From JAWPMV01 sp038527215 (GTDB lineage Bacteria; Bacteroidota; Bacteroidia; J057): a DNA stretch of 24,470 bases. The translations under genes and the position numbers were made by a program. The stretch covers positions 1 through 24,470 of the forward strand of contig JBCBGC010000129.1 in NCBI GenBank assembly GCA_038527215.1. Reading direction: 5' to 3'. Positions 8,581 through 16,392 of this stretch are shown piece by piece. The stretch's first letter is position 1, and each line of letters begins with the position of its first letter. Below the pieces are notes generated by a model. It was not told the origin of the DNA. It did no database searches and was given only the letters and a program-made list of their open reading frames with translations.

Positions 8581-8588
8581 TATATTTA
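8581..8588 (+). promoter_or_regulatory. Possible Bacteroidota -7 promoter element (TATATTTA)
   Basis: TATATTTA matches the Bacteroidota TAnnTTTG -7 consensus except for the last base and stands only three bases before the ATG at 8592. If real, the transcript would be almost leaderless and would exclude the inverted repeats upstream. No convincing -33 TTG element is seen at the expected spacing, so this is a weak call. Confidence 0.25.
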
Positions 8589-8591
8589 GGC

Positions 8592-9395
8592 ATGAAACGC
8601 AATCCTCTCTTTTCCCTCTTTTTCTGCCTATCGCTCAGTTTTAGCTTCCTTGGCTGCCAGGTAGAAGCCGAAACCCAGGAATCTGTACCTGCTGAGGAAG
8701 TAGTGCAGGAAGCGCCTGTTCCCCTAGTGCCTTCTTCCTACCTTCTGGGAAGATTTGAACCGGCCCAGGACTCTTTATTTGTGCAGCTGAGGAACGAACA
8801 TACCGCTGGTTCGGGCAGAGGAGCTTACCTTCATAAGGAGACATATGCAGCCTATATCCGGATGTTTGAAGCCGCTCAAAAAGATGGGGTGAGCTTAATC
8901 ATTAAATCTGCGACCCGGAATTTTTGGCGTCAAAAAGCCATCTGGGAGGGAAAGTGGAATGGCGATCGATTGGTAGAAGGGAAAAACCTGGCCCGGGAGG
9001 TCAGTGATCCGGTAGAGCGGGCCCGGTGGATATTGCGCTACAGTTCTATGCCTGGAACTTCGCGACATCACTGGGGAACGGACATCGACCTGAATGCTTT
9101 TGAGAATAGCTACTTCTCTTCAGGTAAAGGCCTGAAAGAATACGAGTGGCTACAAAAGCACGCCGCTACCTATGGTTTTTGCCAGACCTATACGGCCAAA
9201 GGTCCTGAACGGCCCCAAGGATATGAGGAGGAGAAATGGCATTGGTCCTACCTGCCTGTATCGGTGCCTTACCTAAAAGCCTATGAAGCCCAGATCACGG
9301 CAGATTCCATAAGAGGCTTTGCTGGGGCAGAATCGGCGGCAGGTCTGGAAGTAATTAAAAACTATGTCGGCGGGATCAATTTAGCCTGTAAATAA
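8592..9395 (+). CDS. VanY-type D-alanyl-D-alanine carboxypeptidase lipoprotein
   Basis: A 267-residue predicted lipoprotein: a hydrophobic signal (MKRNPLFSLFFCLSLSFSFLGC) with Cys22 as the probable lipidated residue, then an acidic linker and a peptidase M15B/VanY domain. Diagnostic motifs are intact: SATRNFWRQ, RYSSMPGTSRHHWGTDID with zinc ligands H159 and D166, and EKWHWSY with the catalytic E214 and third zinc ligand H217. The family removes the terminal D-Ala from peptidoglycan stem peptides; the lipid anchor places it in the periplasmic envelope. An alternative TTG start at 8490 would add 34 residues without a signal character, so the ATG at 8592 is chosen. It is monocistronic, between a structured leader and a strong terminator. 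No van resistance genes are adjacent, so a cell-wall remodelling role is more likely than glycopeptide resistance. Confidence 0.9.
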   Translation: MKRNPLFSLFFCLSLSFSFLGCQVEAETQESVPAEEVVQEAPVPLVPSSYLLGRFEPAQDSLFVQLRNEHTAGSGRGAYLHKETYAAYIRMFEAAQKDGVSLIIKSATRNFWRQKAIWEGKWNGDRLVEGKNLAREVSDPVERARWILRYSSMPGTSRHHWGTDIDLNAFENSYFSSGKGLKEYEWLQKHAATYGFCQTYTAKGPERPQGYEEEKWHWSYLPVSVPYLKAYEAQITADSIRGFAGAESAAGLEVIKNYVGGINLACK

Positions 9396-9399
9396 AAGC

Positions 9400-9422
9400 G
9401 CTGGCCCCGAAGGGCCAGCTTT
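9400..9422. terminator. Bidirectional intrinsic terminator between convergent genes
   Basis: GCTGGCCC (9400-9407) and GGGCCAGC (9412-9419) form a perfect 8-bp GC-rich stem with a CGAA tetraloop. TTT follows on the plus strand, and AAAA at 9394-9397 supplies the T-run on the minus strand. It lies four bases after the carboxypeptidase stop and about ten bases beyond the stop of the convergent DUF4407 gene. Confidence 0.85.
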
Positions 9423-9432
9423 CATGATTGCA

Positions 9433-10623
9433 CTAGCCTTGCGGCTTTTTGCTTGAAACAAAATCTTCATAGTTCTCCCTCGCCAACTCCATTTGCTGGT
9501 TTTTCCATCCTTCAATGGCTGCGCCGGCAATATCGGCCTGGGCGGCTGCTATTTTTTTCAACAAGGCATCATTCGCCTGTAATTCCGCTTCGACGCGTTT
9601 CTGCTGATTTTCTTTACTCAATTCAAGATTGGATTGGACCAGAAGATTGGTTTTGGAAATCGTTTCCATCTCAGTGAGTTTGCTGACGTGCTTGATACGG
9701 TCGGTCATGTCATCATATGGGCCACGCTCGGTCATCATTTTGAAGAGGATGGGAGCGATTTCGATCAGGATAAACATGGCGGTGATCAACCATTTTGCGA
9801 TTTGCAAGGTGGGATAGCGGTCGGTCAATTTTCCAAAGGCCTCCAGTTTGGCCATCAAGCCATCATACTGATTGGCGATATTGGCAATATTCTCCACCTC
9901 TTCGTCCCTACTTTGCTGCAGATCTTCCAGTCGCTTGCTGAGCCGATCAATTTTCTTTTCCTGGGCAGATTTTAGCTCCTGATACTCGGCCTCAATCTTC
10001 TCATATTGCTGCTTTTTGTCCCGATAAATCTTCCCTGCTCCGGGTTTTCCACTGCCTGATAGCCCTTCAGCTTCAGCGATCATTTCCTGATACTTGGTAT
10101 CTCTGGCGCGGGCTTTCACTTTCACATCATTTTCCAGGGAAATGATTTTGAGTTCAAGCTCTCCCATCTCATTATAGTTGACCTCTACCTGGTCCCTGGC
10201 TTCCGCTCTTTTCTGCTGCTTAAGGGTTTCGATCTCCATGTCAATTTCCTTCTCAAACAGGCGTAATTCCAGCGGGGTAGCAATCACAAAGCCCAGCAAT
10301 AAGGCCATCAGTAATCTGGGGAAAGCATTTTTCCATTCCATCCAGGTAATACGGATGGTGCCATCTCCTTTTCCGGTACTGGCCACGATATAACGGTCCA
10401 GGTTGAAGATCATCAGTCCCCAGAAAATGCCGAAAGGAATAGCCAGGCTGGCCTGATCAAAAGCAGACATGAAAGCATAGCCGCCAGCCAAACCGGCCAT
10501 GACGGCCGTGAAGAAAATGGTTCCGCCTATCCCCATGTATTTTGCTTGCTCAGTAGGACACTGGCGTAATAACTCCACATTTGCCCCTGCACAAAACCAA
10601 AAGAATTCTTGTATTTTTTTCAT
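9433..10623 (-). CDS. DUF4407 domain-containing membrane protein with long coiled coil
   Basis: A 396-residue protein matching the DUF4407 plan. Three membrane segments lie near the N-terminus (about 30-53, 60-80 and 101-119, the second carrying the family-typical FWGLMIFNLDRYIV). A long charged coiled coil spans about 122-262, a fourth membrane segment lies at about 275-297, and a second coiled coil covers about 305-385. Within the first coiled coil is a Gly-rich break GSGKPGAGK; it resembles a P-loop but sits in a coiled coil and is not credible as one. The function of the family is unknown. The start at 10623 (MKKIQEFFW) is preferred over a longer frame reaching 10695, which would run into the upstream gene. 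It is the last gene of an operon, 19 bases after the PLD-like gene, and ends at the shared terminator. Confidence 0.88.
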   Translation of the reverse strand: MKKIQEFFWFCAGANVELLRQCPTEQAKYMGIGGTIFFTAVMAGLAGGYAFMSAFDQASLAIPFGIFWGLMIFNLDRYIVASTGKGDGTIRITWMEWKNAFPRLLMALLLGFVIATPLELRLFEKEIDMEIETLKQQKRAEARDQVEVNYNEMGELELKIISLENDVKVKARARDTKYQEMIAEAEGLSGSGKPGAGKIYRDKKQQYEKIEAEYQELKSAQEKKIDRLSKRLEDLQQSRDEEVENIANIANQYDGLMAKLEAFGKLTDRYPTLQIAKWLITAMFILIEIAPILFKMMTERGPYDDMTDRIKHVSKLTEMETISKTNLLVQSNLELSKENQQKRVEAELQANDALLKKIAAAQADIAGAAIEGWKNQQMELARENYEDFVSSKKPQG

Positions 10624-10642
10624 GAATCGAAGTGTGTTAAAG

Positions 10643-11812
10643 TTAAATAAATTTTTGCCAGAGTCTCCGCAGACTAAACATGCTGCCCCCTCCATCTTCT
10701 ACTGCTGTCTCCTTCGGGAGGAATGCTGGTTCAGAAATCTGGATCTCCGGCATCGCAGGCAGAACGGGCATCGGAAGCGCCTGGATCACCAGAGAATCAG
10801 GGAAATTCAGGCTCGGCATAGCGGGCATGTTGATCTCCAGCCCGCCGGATAGTTGCGATACATCTATCGCTGGTATATCCAGAGCGGGTATATGCGGTTC
10901 TTCCAACACGGTCAGCCTGACCCTTTCCTGTACGGTTTTATTGATGCCTTTGGCTTTCAAGATTATTTCCTGACTATGGTCCGCCATCCAGGTATGTACC
11001 CCTTGCTTCGCGACCTTCCCTAAGGGAGATAGCCAAACTTCATCAGCATGGGTAACTACCCATTGCAGGCGCACCTGATCGCCGGGCCTGACTACCTGAG
11101 GACTGATTTCCAGCAGAATCTGAGGCTGCCATGCTACCCGTACCCGTACGGATTTTCTCCAGGTTTTATCTTGCTTTTTGACCTCGACCTGGTAATGGGT
11201 GTCATGGCCAGGTTGTACTTCAATACTGCCTTTGCCCTGGATAGGCAAAAGCATCGGGATTAATATTCCCTCGTATCCCGCTTCCAGTTCGTAGTGCAAA
11301 CGGGTCTTCCCGCCGGCGGGTAACCATCTTTTCTCCGCCTGAAATTGAAGGACAGGATCTCCCTCCATCTTCCAACCCTGGGACAGGGAGGAAATGCCCT
11401 GCCAGATACGCTCGTATCTATCCATGGTAGTTCCCTCCTCAAAAATGCCTACGTGGTCTGCTGGAGCGGCCATCGAGCATGTCCAATCAAATACTCCTGT
11501 AAATACGTGGGAGGTATCGAGTAGCGCAAAGCCTTCTCTGGACCAATGGGCAGGGATCGTACCATATCCATGAATGCTCCCTCCAGCCCCTTGCAATCGG
11601 TAAGCAGGATGATCGTGGTCCATCTTCTCTAGCCATTCGGCTGGTAAGCATACCTTTACCTCCAACTTTCGCCAGGCTGCCTCTTCCAGGGCCTGCCATA
11701 TCGCTTCTCCTATGGGGGTGGGACTGCAGATGTGGATGCACTGTTTCGCATGATACAAGTGGCTGATCAAGACCTCCCTGCTTTGAGGAAAGCTATACAA
11801 TGATTTATGCAT
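10643..11812 (-). CDS. Degenerate phospholipase-D-like protein with two Ig-like domains and a proline-rich tail
   Basis: A 389-residue protein without signal peptide or membrane segment. Residues about 1-140 follow a PLD half-domain: CIHICSPTPIGEAIWQALEEA, a KVCLP strand, then REGFALLDTSHVFTGVFDWT, which aligns with the HxKxxxxD...GSxN(W) region. At the catalytic positions R92 and G94 replace His and Lys while D99 remains, so phosphodiesterase activity is unlikely. Two Ig-like beta domains follow (about 155-228 and 231-303; the second has QVRLQWVVTHADEVWL). The tail (307-368) is a repetitive Pro-rich segment with P-A-[LIM]-P-like units. The start codon lies inside the end of the upstream gene (8-base overlap), implying translational coupling. 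I infer a binding or scaffold role in a membrane complex with its operon partners. Confidence 0.65.
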   Translation of the reverse strand: MHKSLYSFPQSREVLISHLYHAKQCIHICSPTPIGEAIWQALEEAAWRKLEVKVCLPAEWLEKMDHDHPAYRLQGAGGSIHGYGTIPAHWSREGFALLDTSHVFTGVFDWTCSMAAPADHVGIFEEGTTMDRYERIWQGISSLSQGWKMEGDPVLQFQAEKRWLPAGGKTRLHYELEAGYEGILIPMLLPIQGKGSIEVQPGHDTHYQVEVKKQDKTWRKSVRVRVAWQPQILLEISPQVVRPGDQVRLQWVVTHADEVWLSPLGKVAKQGVHTWMADHSQEIILKAKGINKTVQERVRLTVLEEPHIPALDIPAIDVSQLSGGLEINMPAMPSLNFPDSLVIQALPMPVLPAMPEIQISEPAFLPKETAVEDGGGSMFSLRRLWQKFI

Positions 11813-12680
11813 GAGAACGGTTGGGTTTGAGGACTAAGACCATATTGAACAGTTGAATCGCCATAAAGACGATGGAAAGCTCAATCATCATAGTATTGTG
11901 CATCTGCAAGCCCAGAAATAATATCGGACTAGCCAGTAAGATGACCAGCACAATGAGCCAGAGGATTCTTTTTCTTAATACTGAAGATGCAGTACGCATG
12001 GGTGTGTAGATGAATGATGGTTGAACTAACTGTAAAAAGTATTGAAGTTGTTGGCTAAAAGGCGCACCAAGATTGGCCACTTTTTGAAAAAGGGCTTGCT
12101 GAACCAGGGCTTTGCGTTGCCATTCGGATCGCACCAGAAAATCAAGGATTTTCCAGATGGGCGGCACAGGATGAGAACCATTTGGATCGCGAAACATTTC
12201 CTTCCAGGCTTCCCAGGTGTGAGGGTAGGGGTCTGGATGACGAAAATTTAATTTTCCGATCACCTTCCCCAGATCCAGAATGGTAAGCTTGGCCAGCAGG
12301 CTTACTTCCAGATTCGCTTTCTGGAATTCGTACACCAGGGTCCGCTGCAAGCGTTCCTCATCAAAGGTGAGGAGAATCGGTTGGTAGGTTTCCGCGATGT
12401 CCAGTAATCTTCTAAAAGCCGGAAAAGGATGAATAGGATCATAGGTAGAGGATTGAATACGTTGACTGGCTGCATCCGCCAGGGTTCTGCCTGCCCATTG
12501 ATAGCGGGGAATCAGGTCAAAGGTCTCCTGATCTACCAGCTCTCCCTCAGGCCCATAAAGCGCCCACGCGATTTGGCATATTCCTGGCGCATGAAAGAAG
12601 GTTTCGCTGGTTTCAGAATAAAAATGCTCTTTCTTCCATGGCCTGAGATCCAGAACCATGAAAAAACAAGGTGTTTCCAT
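11805..12680 (-). CDS. Membrane-anchored protein with degenerate DnaQ/DEDD exonuclease-like N-terminal domain
   Basis: A 291-residue protein. Residues about 6-145 loosely follow a DEDD 3'-5' exonuclease fold: FMVLDLRPW (motif I position), GICQIAWALYGPEGELVDQETFDLIP (the strand pair after motif I), PFPAFRRLLD, PILLTFDEERLQRTLVYEF (motif II region) and KLTILDLGKVIGKL. Of the catalytic acids only D11 seems kept; the second residue of the DxE pair is R13, and motif II and III acids are not evident, so activity is doubtful. A helical linker leads to two C-terminal membrane segments (about 235-256 and 262-284), which would hold the domain at the inner membrane facing the cytoplasm. The start could also be the ATG at 12659 (residue 8). 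It is first in the operon with the PLD-like and DUF4407 genes. The fold assignment is tentative; the membrane anchor and operon are directly visible. Confidence 0.55.
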   Translation of the reverse strand: METPCFFMVLDLRPWKKEHFYSETSETFFHAPGICQIAWALYGPEGELVDQETFDLIPRYQWAGRTLADAASQRIQSSTYDPIHPFPAFRRLLDIAETYQPILLTFDEERLQRTLVYEFQKANLEVSLLAKLTILDLGKVIGKLNFRHPDPYPHTWEAWKEMFRDPNGSHPVPPIWKILDFLVRSEWQRKALVQQALFQKVANLGAPFSQQLQYFLQLVQPSFIYTPMRTASSVLRKRILWLIVLVILLASPILFLGLQMHNTMMIELSIVFMAIQLFNMVLVLKPNRSHA

Positions 12681-12702
12681 GTATCAAATGCTTATAGGAA
12701 TC

Positions 12703-12727
12703 CCTGCTTCTGAAGCAGGCTTCAGAA
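12703..12727 (-). promoter_or_regulatory. Overlapping inverted repeats just upstream of the three-gene operon
   Basis: On the plus strand CCTGCTTC (12703-12710) is complementary to GAAGCAGG (12712-12719). TTCTGAAG (12708-12715) is also complementary to CTTCAGAA (12720-12727), with a CAGG tetraloop. Both stems are perfect 8-mers and compete for the same bases. The site is 23-47 bases upstream of the operon's first codon at 12680 and could be a two-state RNA leader or a compound palindromic operator. The rest of the 209-base spacer 12681-12889 shows no clear promoter or ORF. Confidence 0.5.
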
Positions 12728-12889
12728 AACCATAAAAAGGATGAAATGACTAGGGCTAGAGGGAGGAGAAGAAACCGGCTAGCGTTCCGGGAAATAAATG
12801 CCTAGGTAAATATGTGGAACTTTTTGTATCACGGTTTTTGAGTTTTCGTTCACCCTAATGACACCAAAAGGAGATAAGGGTTGGAACAT

Positions 12890-13468
12890 TTAGCCCTTTT
12901 TCTCTTGTAACAACTCCTCCAGGATTTCTCCCTGGATGCGAAGAAACTCTGCTTCTTTGATACTCAGCATTTTCCAGGCTCGAAAGCTCAGCAAAGTAGA
13001 AAGCCCAAAAAATATAAATACCAGGCCAGCAATGCCTGTTCTCAGGCCCAGGGCTACCTCGCTTAGGGTGAATACAAAGACTGTCCCCAAGATCATCAGG
13101 AAAAAACTATTGAATGCCCAGGCGCGGCAAATCCGAATCCGCATTTTTCCATATTCCAGTAAATCCCGTAGGTTATCTGAGGCGAGGTAGATTTTGGTGC
13201 GAGCCCGGATGTAAGCTTCCTTCTCCAGAAAGTCAGGGTTATCAGGATTCTCCTTGAACCTTCGATCAAACAGATTGTCTACCAACCTGTCCGTAACGAC
13301 TCCTACGACATAAATAAAAGGCGAAATTATAATCACGAATCCCGCTTTAAACACCAGATCAACTGGCAACCACTCATAGCCGAAAATAGAAAAGACGATC
13401 AAGGCCATCCAGGCAAGAGAGCCAACCCCGGCAATGATCAATTCTATGACATAGGCTGTGGAACGCAA
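12890..13468 (-). CDS. Hypothetical four-helix membrane protein
   Basis: A 192-residue protein with two hydrophobic hairpins: membrane segments at about 7-30 and 40-60, then at about 118-136 and 142-162, separated by a charged loop (about 61-117). The loop carries FDRRFKENPDNPDF and the arginine-rich KMRIRICRAW; the C-terminus is an acidic amphipathic helix. I do not recognise the family. The start is uncertain: the only codon that keeps the first helix whole is TTG at 13468, and the first ATG (residue 21) would cut that helix. A weak TACCTTTA (-7-like) lies at 13498-13491 on the minus strand, 22 bases upstream, which supports the TTG. It lies 209 bases upstream of the three-gene operon on the same strand and may or may not be co-transcribed with it. 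Confidence 0.7.
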   Translation of the reverse strand: MRSTAYVIELIIAGVGSLAWMALIVFSIFGYEWLPVDLVFKAGFVIIISPFIYVVGVVTDRLVDNLFDRRFKENPDNPDFLEKEAYIRARTKIYLASDNLRDLLEYGKMRIRICRAWAFNSFFLMILGTVFVFTLSEVALGLRTGIAGLVFIFFGLSTLLSFRAWKMLSIKEAEFLRIQGEILEELLQEKKG

Positions 13469-13523
13469 GACTTTTGTGGTTATTTTCGTCTAAAGGTAGG
13501 GAAATATTCGTAATAATAAAGGA

Positions 13524-16385
13524 ATGAAAGGAACCGGAATCCACCAGTATATGCAGATTGTCAAGTTTAGTCCAAGCGGCCTCTATGCAAGCAATTTTCC
13601 CTCTGTAAGCCTACTCGCCCTATCCTTTTGGATGATCGCTTTTCCATTACCTTCCCTCATGAGTCAGTCAATAAAACCGATTGGATACTTCAGCTTTTCC
13701 GGAAAAAATGCAGGACAAACCAAAAGCCTCAACCAACTTGAGTACTACGGAAAGCGTGGTGAACCTGAAATCAGTTCTGGGGGCCTGATTGGTTCCTACC
13801 TGGATTTTTCTGGTGGACAAACCGGTAAGCTCAAATTAGGCCAGCAGGTATTTGAAGCCTTTACCCTGGAATGTTGGTTAAAATTGCCGAAGGAAATCCC
13901 TTTTAACGGGGTGCAGCTATTTGCCAGTGTACCCTTTGGGGTAGATATCAGGATTTCTCCGGAAATGCTCTTTTTTCAAACCCTGGCCGATCAGCAGGGC
14001 AAAGGCCTTACTGATCAAATGAAAATTACCCTGGACGAAGCCGGTCGAAAAAGTTATTCCTACTATAATGACCAAAACTGGCACCACTTCGTTTTCAAGT
14101 ACGATGTAAAACAAGGTCGTAAAGAAATATGGGTGGACGGGAGCTGTCCAAAAGATTTCCAACGCAAACTGGGCCGGGCTGCTTATATCACCAACCGCCC
14201 GGGACAAAGGGTGCCCTTACTCATTCATTTCAATGATGTAGGGGATATGGGGATTCAGGCAGCCGTGGATGAAATCGCCTTATACGACCGTTTTATTCCC
14301 GCTCCTCTGCATCAGTATCATTATGAGTTGGGAAAAAAGGGCAAACCCTACACCTTTTCCGTCCCGAGTAGATATGTACCGCCGAGACCCGATCAGGCGG
14401 CACAAAATCAGCAACCTAAATTATCTTACGATCCTCGTGAATACGCGCCTGGACATCCTCAGGTCAAGATGATGCCTATTGAGCAGCTTTTACGAGCCCC
14501 TGCACCTCGATACCAGATTGGCCATGGATTGATGCGAAATTTCAACTGGATGCAGATGAGCTATTTCGCTGGTAACTACACCCTGACAGAGAATACGCGC
14601 ACCATTATAAAAAATGAGGTGGCGTTGCAGGAGGAGTTGGCCCTGCACTGGCATTACAATATCGTCTTGCAAAATGCCGGGTTGGTAACTCGCGAAACCC
14701 ATGTCATCCATGAAACGGCCAAACTTGCCAATCGATATCCAGAGATTCCGCTGGGCGTGATTACCCTTAGGGCCCAGATCCGCCCCACGGATATCGGTAT
14801 CGGAGAAGATGACCCATACATCAGAAACGGGAAGCTGCCGGCTGCATCCTATGTGAGAAATGCCCGTGGACAATTCCTGACCAGAGATGGGAAACTCAAT
14901 TCTGGTCGGAAACAATTGAGCCCCGTGGCTGACTTGAAAGCCCTCGAACCGGATGCAAAAGCCCAGGCTTACTACCTGGAGTCCTTGCTGGATGAATTGA
15001 CCCGGCCGATTGATTTTATCAATGAAAATGGGGAAACGCCCTTTCTGCCCTATCCCCATGAGGTCATGCAACAAGACCCCCTGATCGTAAAGGATAAAAA
15101 GAAATATCCGCAATTGAATTGGGATGAATATCAGGCCCTTAAGAAAACCGAACAGCGGGTGGATTATCGGGATTATTTGCTGAAAAAAATTCCCGGCTTG
15201 AGAAAAACCCAATTCAGCTGGTATGGGGTGGATGGAGGGCCCTTAAACCTGGACCGCTTCTCCTGGAAGGAAGCCCGTAAAATCCAATCTCCCATTAATG
15301 GCATGTACTATTCTACGCCTGACTTCTATCCACGCTGGCCAGCCAACTGGAAAAAATGGCGCGGACCCTGGCGAGGCTGGGAATGGATTGAAATATGTCG
15401 GAAAGCCGAAATTCCTTTAGGCGATGAACTCTTTTCCCCCTTTGTCGCGGCTGGCTGGGATGCAGATGCCACCCAGAATGTGCGCCCCTCACAGTGGCTT
15501 GGCTTGTTGAAATGCCTGGGCAACGTAGGCGCTGAATTTTTCTACGTGGGCTATTTTAATGTTGATCCCAAACGTGTCTCTGATCCCCGCACCTATGCGT
15601 GGCAAGCCATGATGCCCGCCTATGCCCAGGCCATCACCAGTAAATACGAACGAGTCTTACGGAAAGGGCATTTGCTGAAGGATGCGGCAGGCGTGCCCAT
15701 CGTTTCGGTACCGGCCAAAGACCCTCGCGTGCTGCTGACAGTCCGCAAACTGGAAAACCAGCCTATCTATATCATCGCTGCGGGCATTCAACCGATCTCC
15801 AATGTGCCGGGCAATGTCCCGGACCAGCTACCGATGGAAGTAGAAATAGACGGCCATAAGCTGCGGTTTGAAGTGAGGAGACAGGGCAGTGTCTACCGGT
15901 ATGACCTGAGTGGGGCACAAGCAGTCTTTGCCCAACTGGATGCCTGGCATGAAACCGGCCACCCCCTTTACTGGACCCGGGACATGTACCTTGATGCGCC
16001 AGTCGCTGACTTTAAGCAAGAGGTGGAAATCCGCACGGCTCAAAGAGCCGGAGCCTCTGAAGGGGATTTTTACCAGGCCACTTCCTATGCTGCGAGTACC
16101 GGCGGGGATGCTTGCATCAAGTTCCAGATTCAGGCCAGCAAGGGAGCTCCTGCTTCCTATAAAGTAAGGGTCAAACTGAGGAATCCCGGTGCCGCTGGTG
16201 AGGATATTACCGTATTTCTCGATGGAAAAGAGATTGGGACCAAAAGCATTAAAAAGGAAAAGGATTGGATCTGGGTAGAAATGCCCGGGCAGGTGAAAAA
16301 CCTGGGACTTAACCCTCACTTGCTCAGTGTGAAGCTCGGAGCTACGCCAGTAGAGGTAGCTGCGGTTCAGCTCAAGGCTAACTAA
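13524..16385 (+). CDS. Secreted LamG-domain protein with large unassigned central domain (possible glycan-active enzyme)
   Basis: A 953-residue exported protein. Residues about 27-48 (SLLALSFWMIAFPLPSLMSQS) are the signal peptide core; starting at the ATG at 13551 (residue 10) would give a more normal n-region. Residues about 52-270 are a LamG/concanavalin-like domain: FEAFTLECWLKLP, NWHHFVFKYD, KEIWVDG and the closing VDEIALYDRFI. A linker of about 60 residues rich in Pro and Gln leads to a region of about 450 residues rich in Trp, Tyr and Asp that reads like an alpha/beta barrel (for example GWEWIEICRKAEIPLGDELF). The C-terminal 120 residues look like a beta-sandwich carbohydrate-binding module (CIKFQIQASKG, YKVRVKLRN, ITVFLDGKEIG). 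LamG plus barrel plus sandwich fits a polysaccharide-acting enzyme, but I cannot match a family or name catalytic residues. There is no T9SS sorting tail and no adjacent SusCD pair. Confidence 0.7.
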   Translation: MKGTGIHQYMQIVKFSPSGLYASNFPSVSLLALSFWMIAFPLPSLMSQSIKPIGYFSFSGKNAGQTKSLNQLEYYGKRGEPEISSGGLIGSYLDFSGGQTGKLKLGQQVFEAFTLECWLKLPKEIPFNGVQLFASVPFGVDIRISPEMLFFQTLADQQGKGLTDQMKITLDEAGRKSYSYYNDQNWHHFVFKYDVKQGRKEIWVDGSCPKDFQRKLGRAAYITNRPGQRVPLLIHFNDVGDMGIQAAVDEIALYDRFIPAPLHQYHYELGKKGKPYTFSVPSRYVPPRPDQAAQNQQPKLSYDPREYAPGHPQVKMMPIEQLLRAPAPRYQIGHGLMRNFNWMQMSYFAGNYTLTENTRTIIKNEVALQEELALHWHYNIVLQNAGLVTRETHVIHETAKLANRYPEIPLGVITLRAQIRPTDIGIGEDDPYIRNGKLPAASYVRNARGQFLTRDGKLNSGRKQLSPVADLKALEPDAKAQAYYLESLLDELTRPIDFINENGETPFLPYPHEVMQQDPLIVKDKKKYPQLNWDEYQALKKTEQRVDYRDYLLKKIPGLRKTQFSWYGVDGGPLNLDRFSWKEARKIQSPINGMYYSTPDFYPRWPANWKKWRGPWRGWEWIEICRKAEIPLGDELFSPFVAAGWDADATQNVRPSQWLGLLKCLGNVGAEFFYVGYFNVDPKRVSDPRTYAWQAMMPAYAQAITSKYERVLRKGHLLKDAAGVPIVSVPAKDPRVLLTVRKLENQPIYIIAAGIQPISNVPGNVPDQLPMEVEIDGHKLRFEVRRQGSVYRYDLSGAQAVFAQLDAWHETGHPLYWTRDMYLDAPVADFKQEVEIRTAQRAGASEGDFYQATSYAASTGGDACIKFQIQASKGAPASYKVRVKLRNPGAAGEDITVFLDGKEIGTKSIKKEKDWIWVEMPGQVKNLGLNPHLLSVKLGATPVEVAAVQLKAN

Positions 16386-16392
16386 AGGTAAG

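Noticed and set aside
8592..9395. Vancomycin resistance gene
   Set aside because: VanY-type motifs alone are common in housekeeping carboxypeptidases; no vanHAX or vanRS genes are present.
10029..10061. P-loop-like GSGKPGAGK in the DUF4407 protein
   Set aside because: It falls in the middle of a coiled coil with no Walker B or NTPase fold around it.
14490..15212. 240-codon minus-strand frame
   Set aside because: Antisense to the LamG protein; the peptide has no family resemblance and no independent start signals, so it is a frame shadow.
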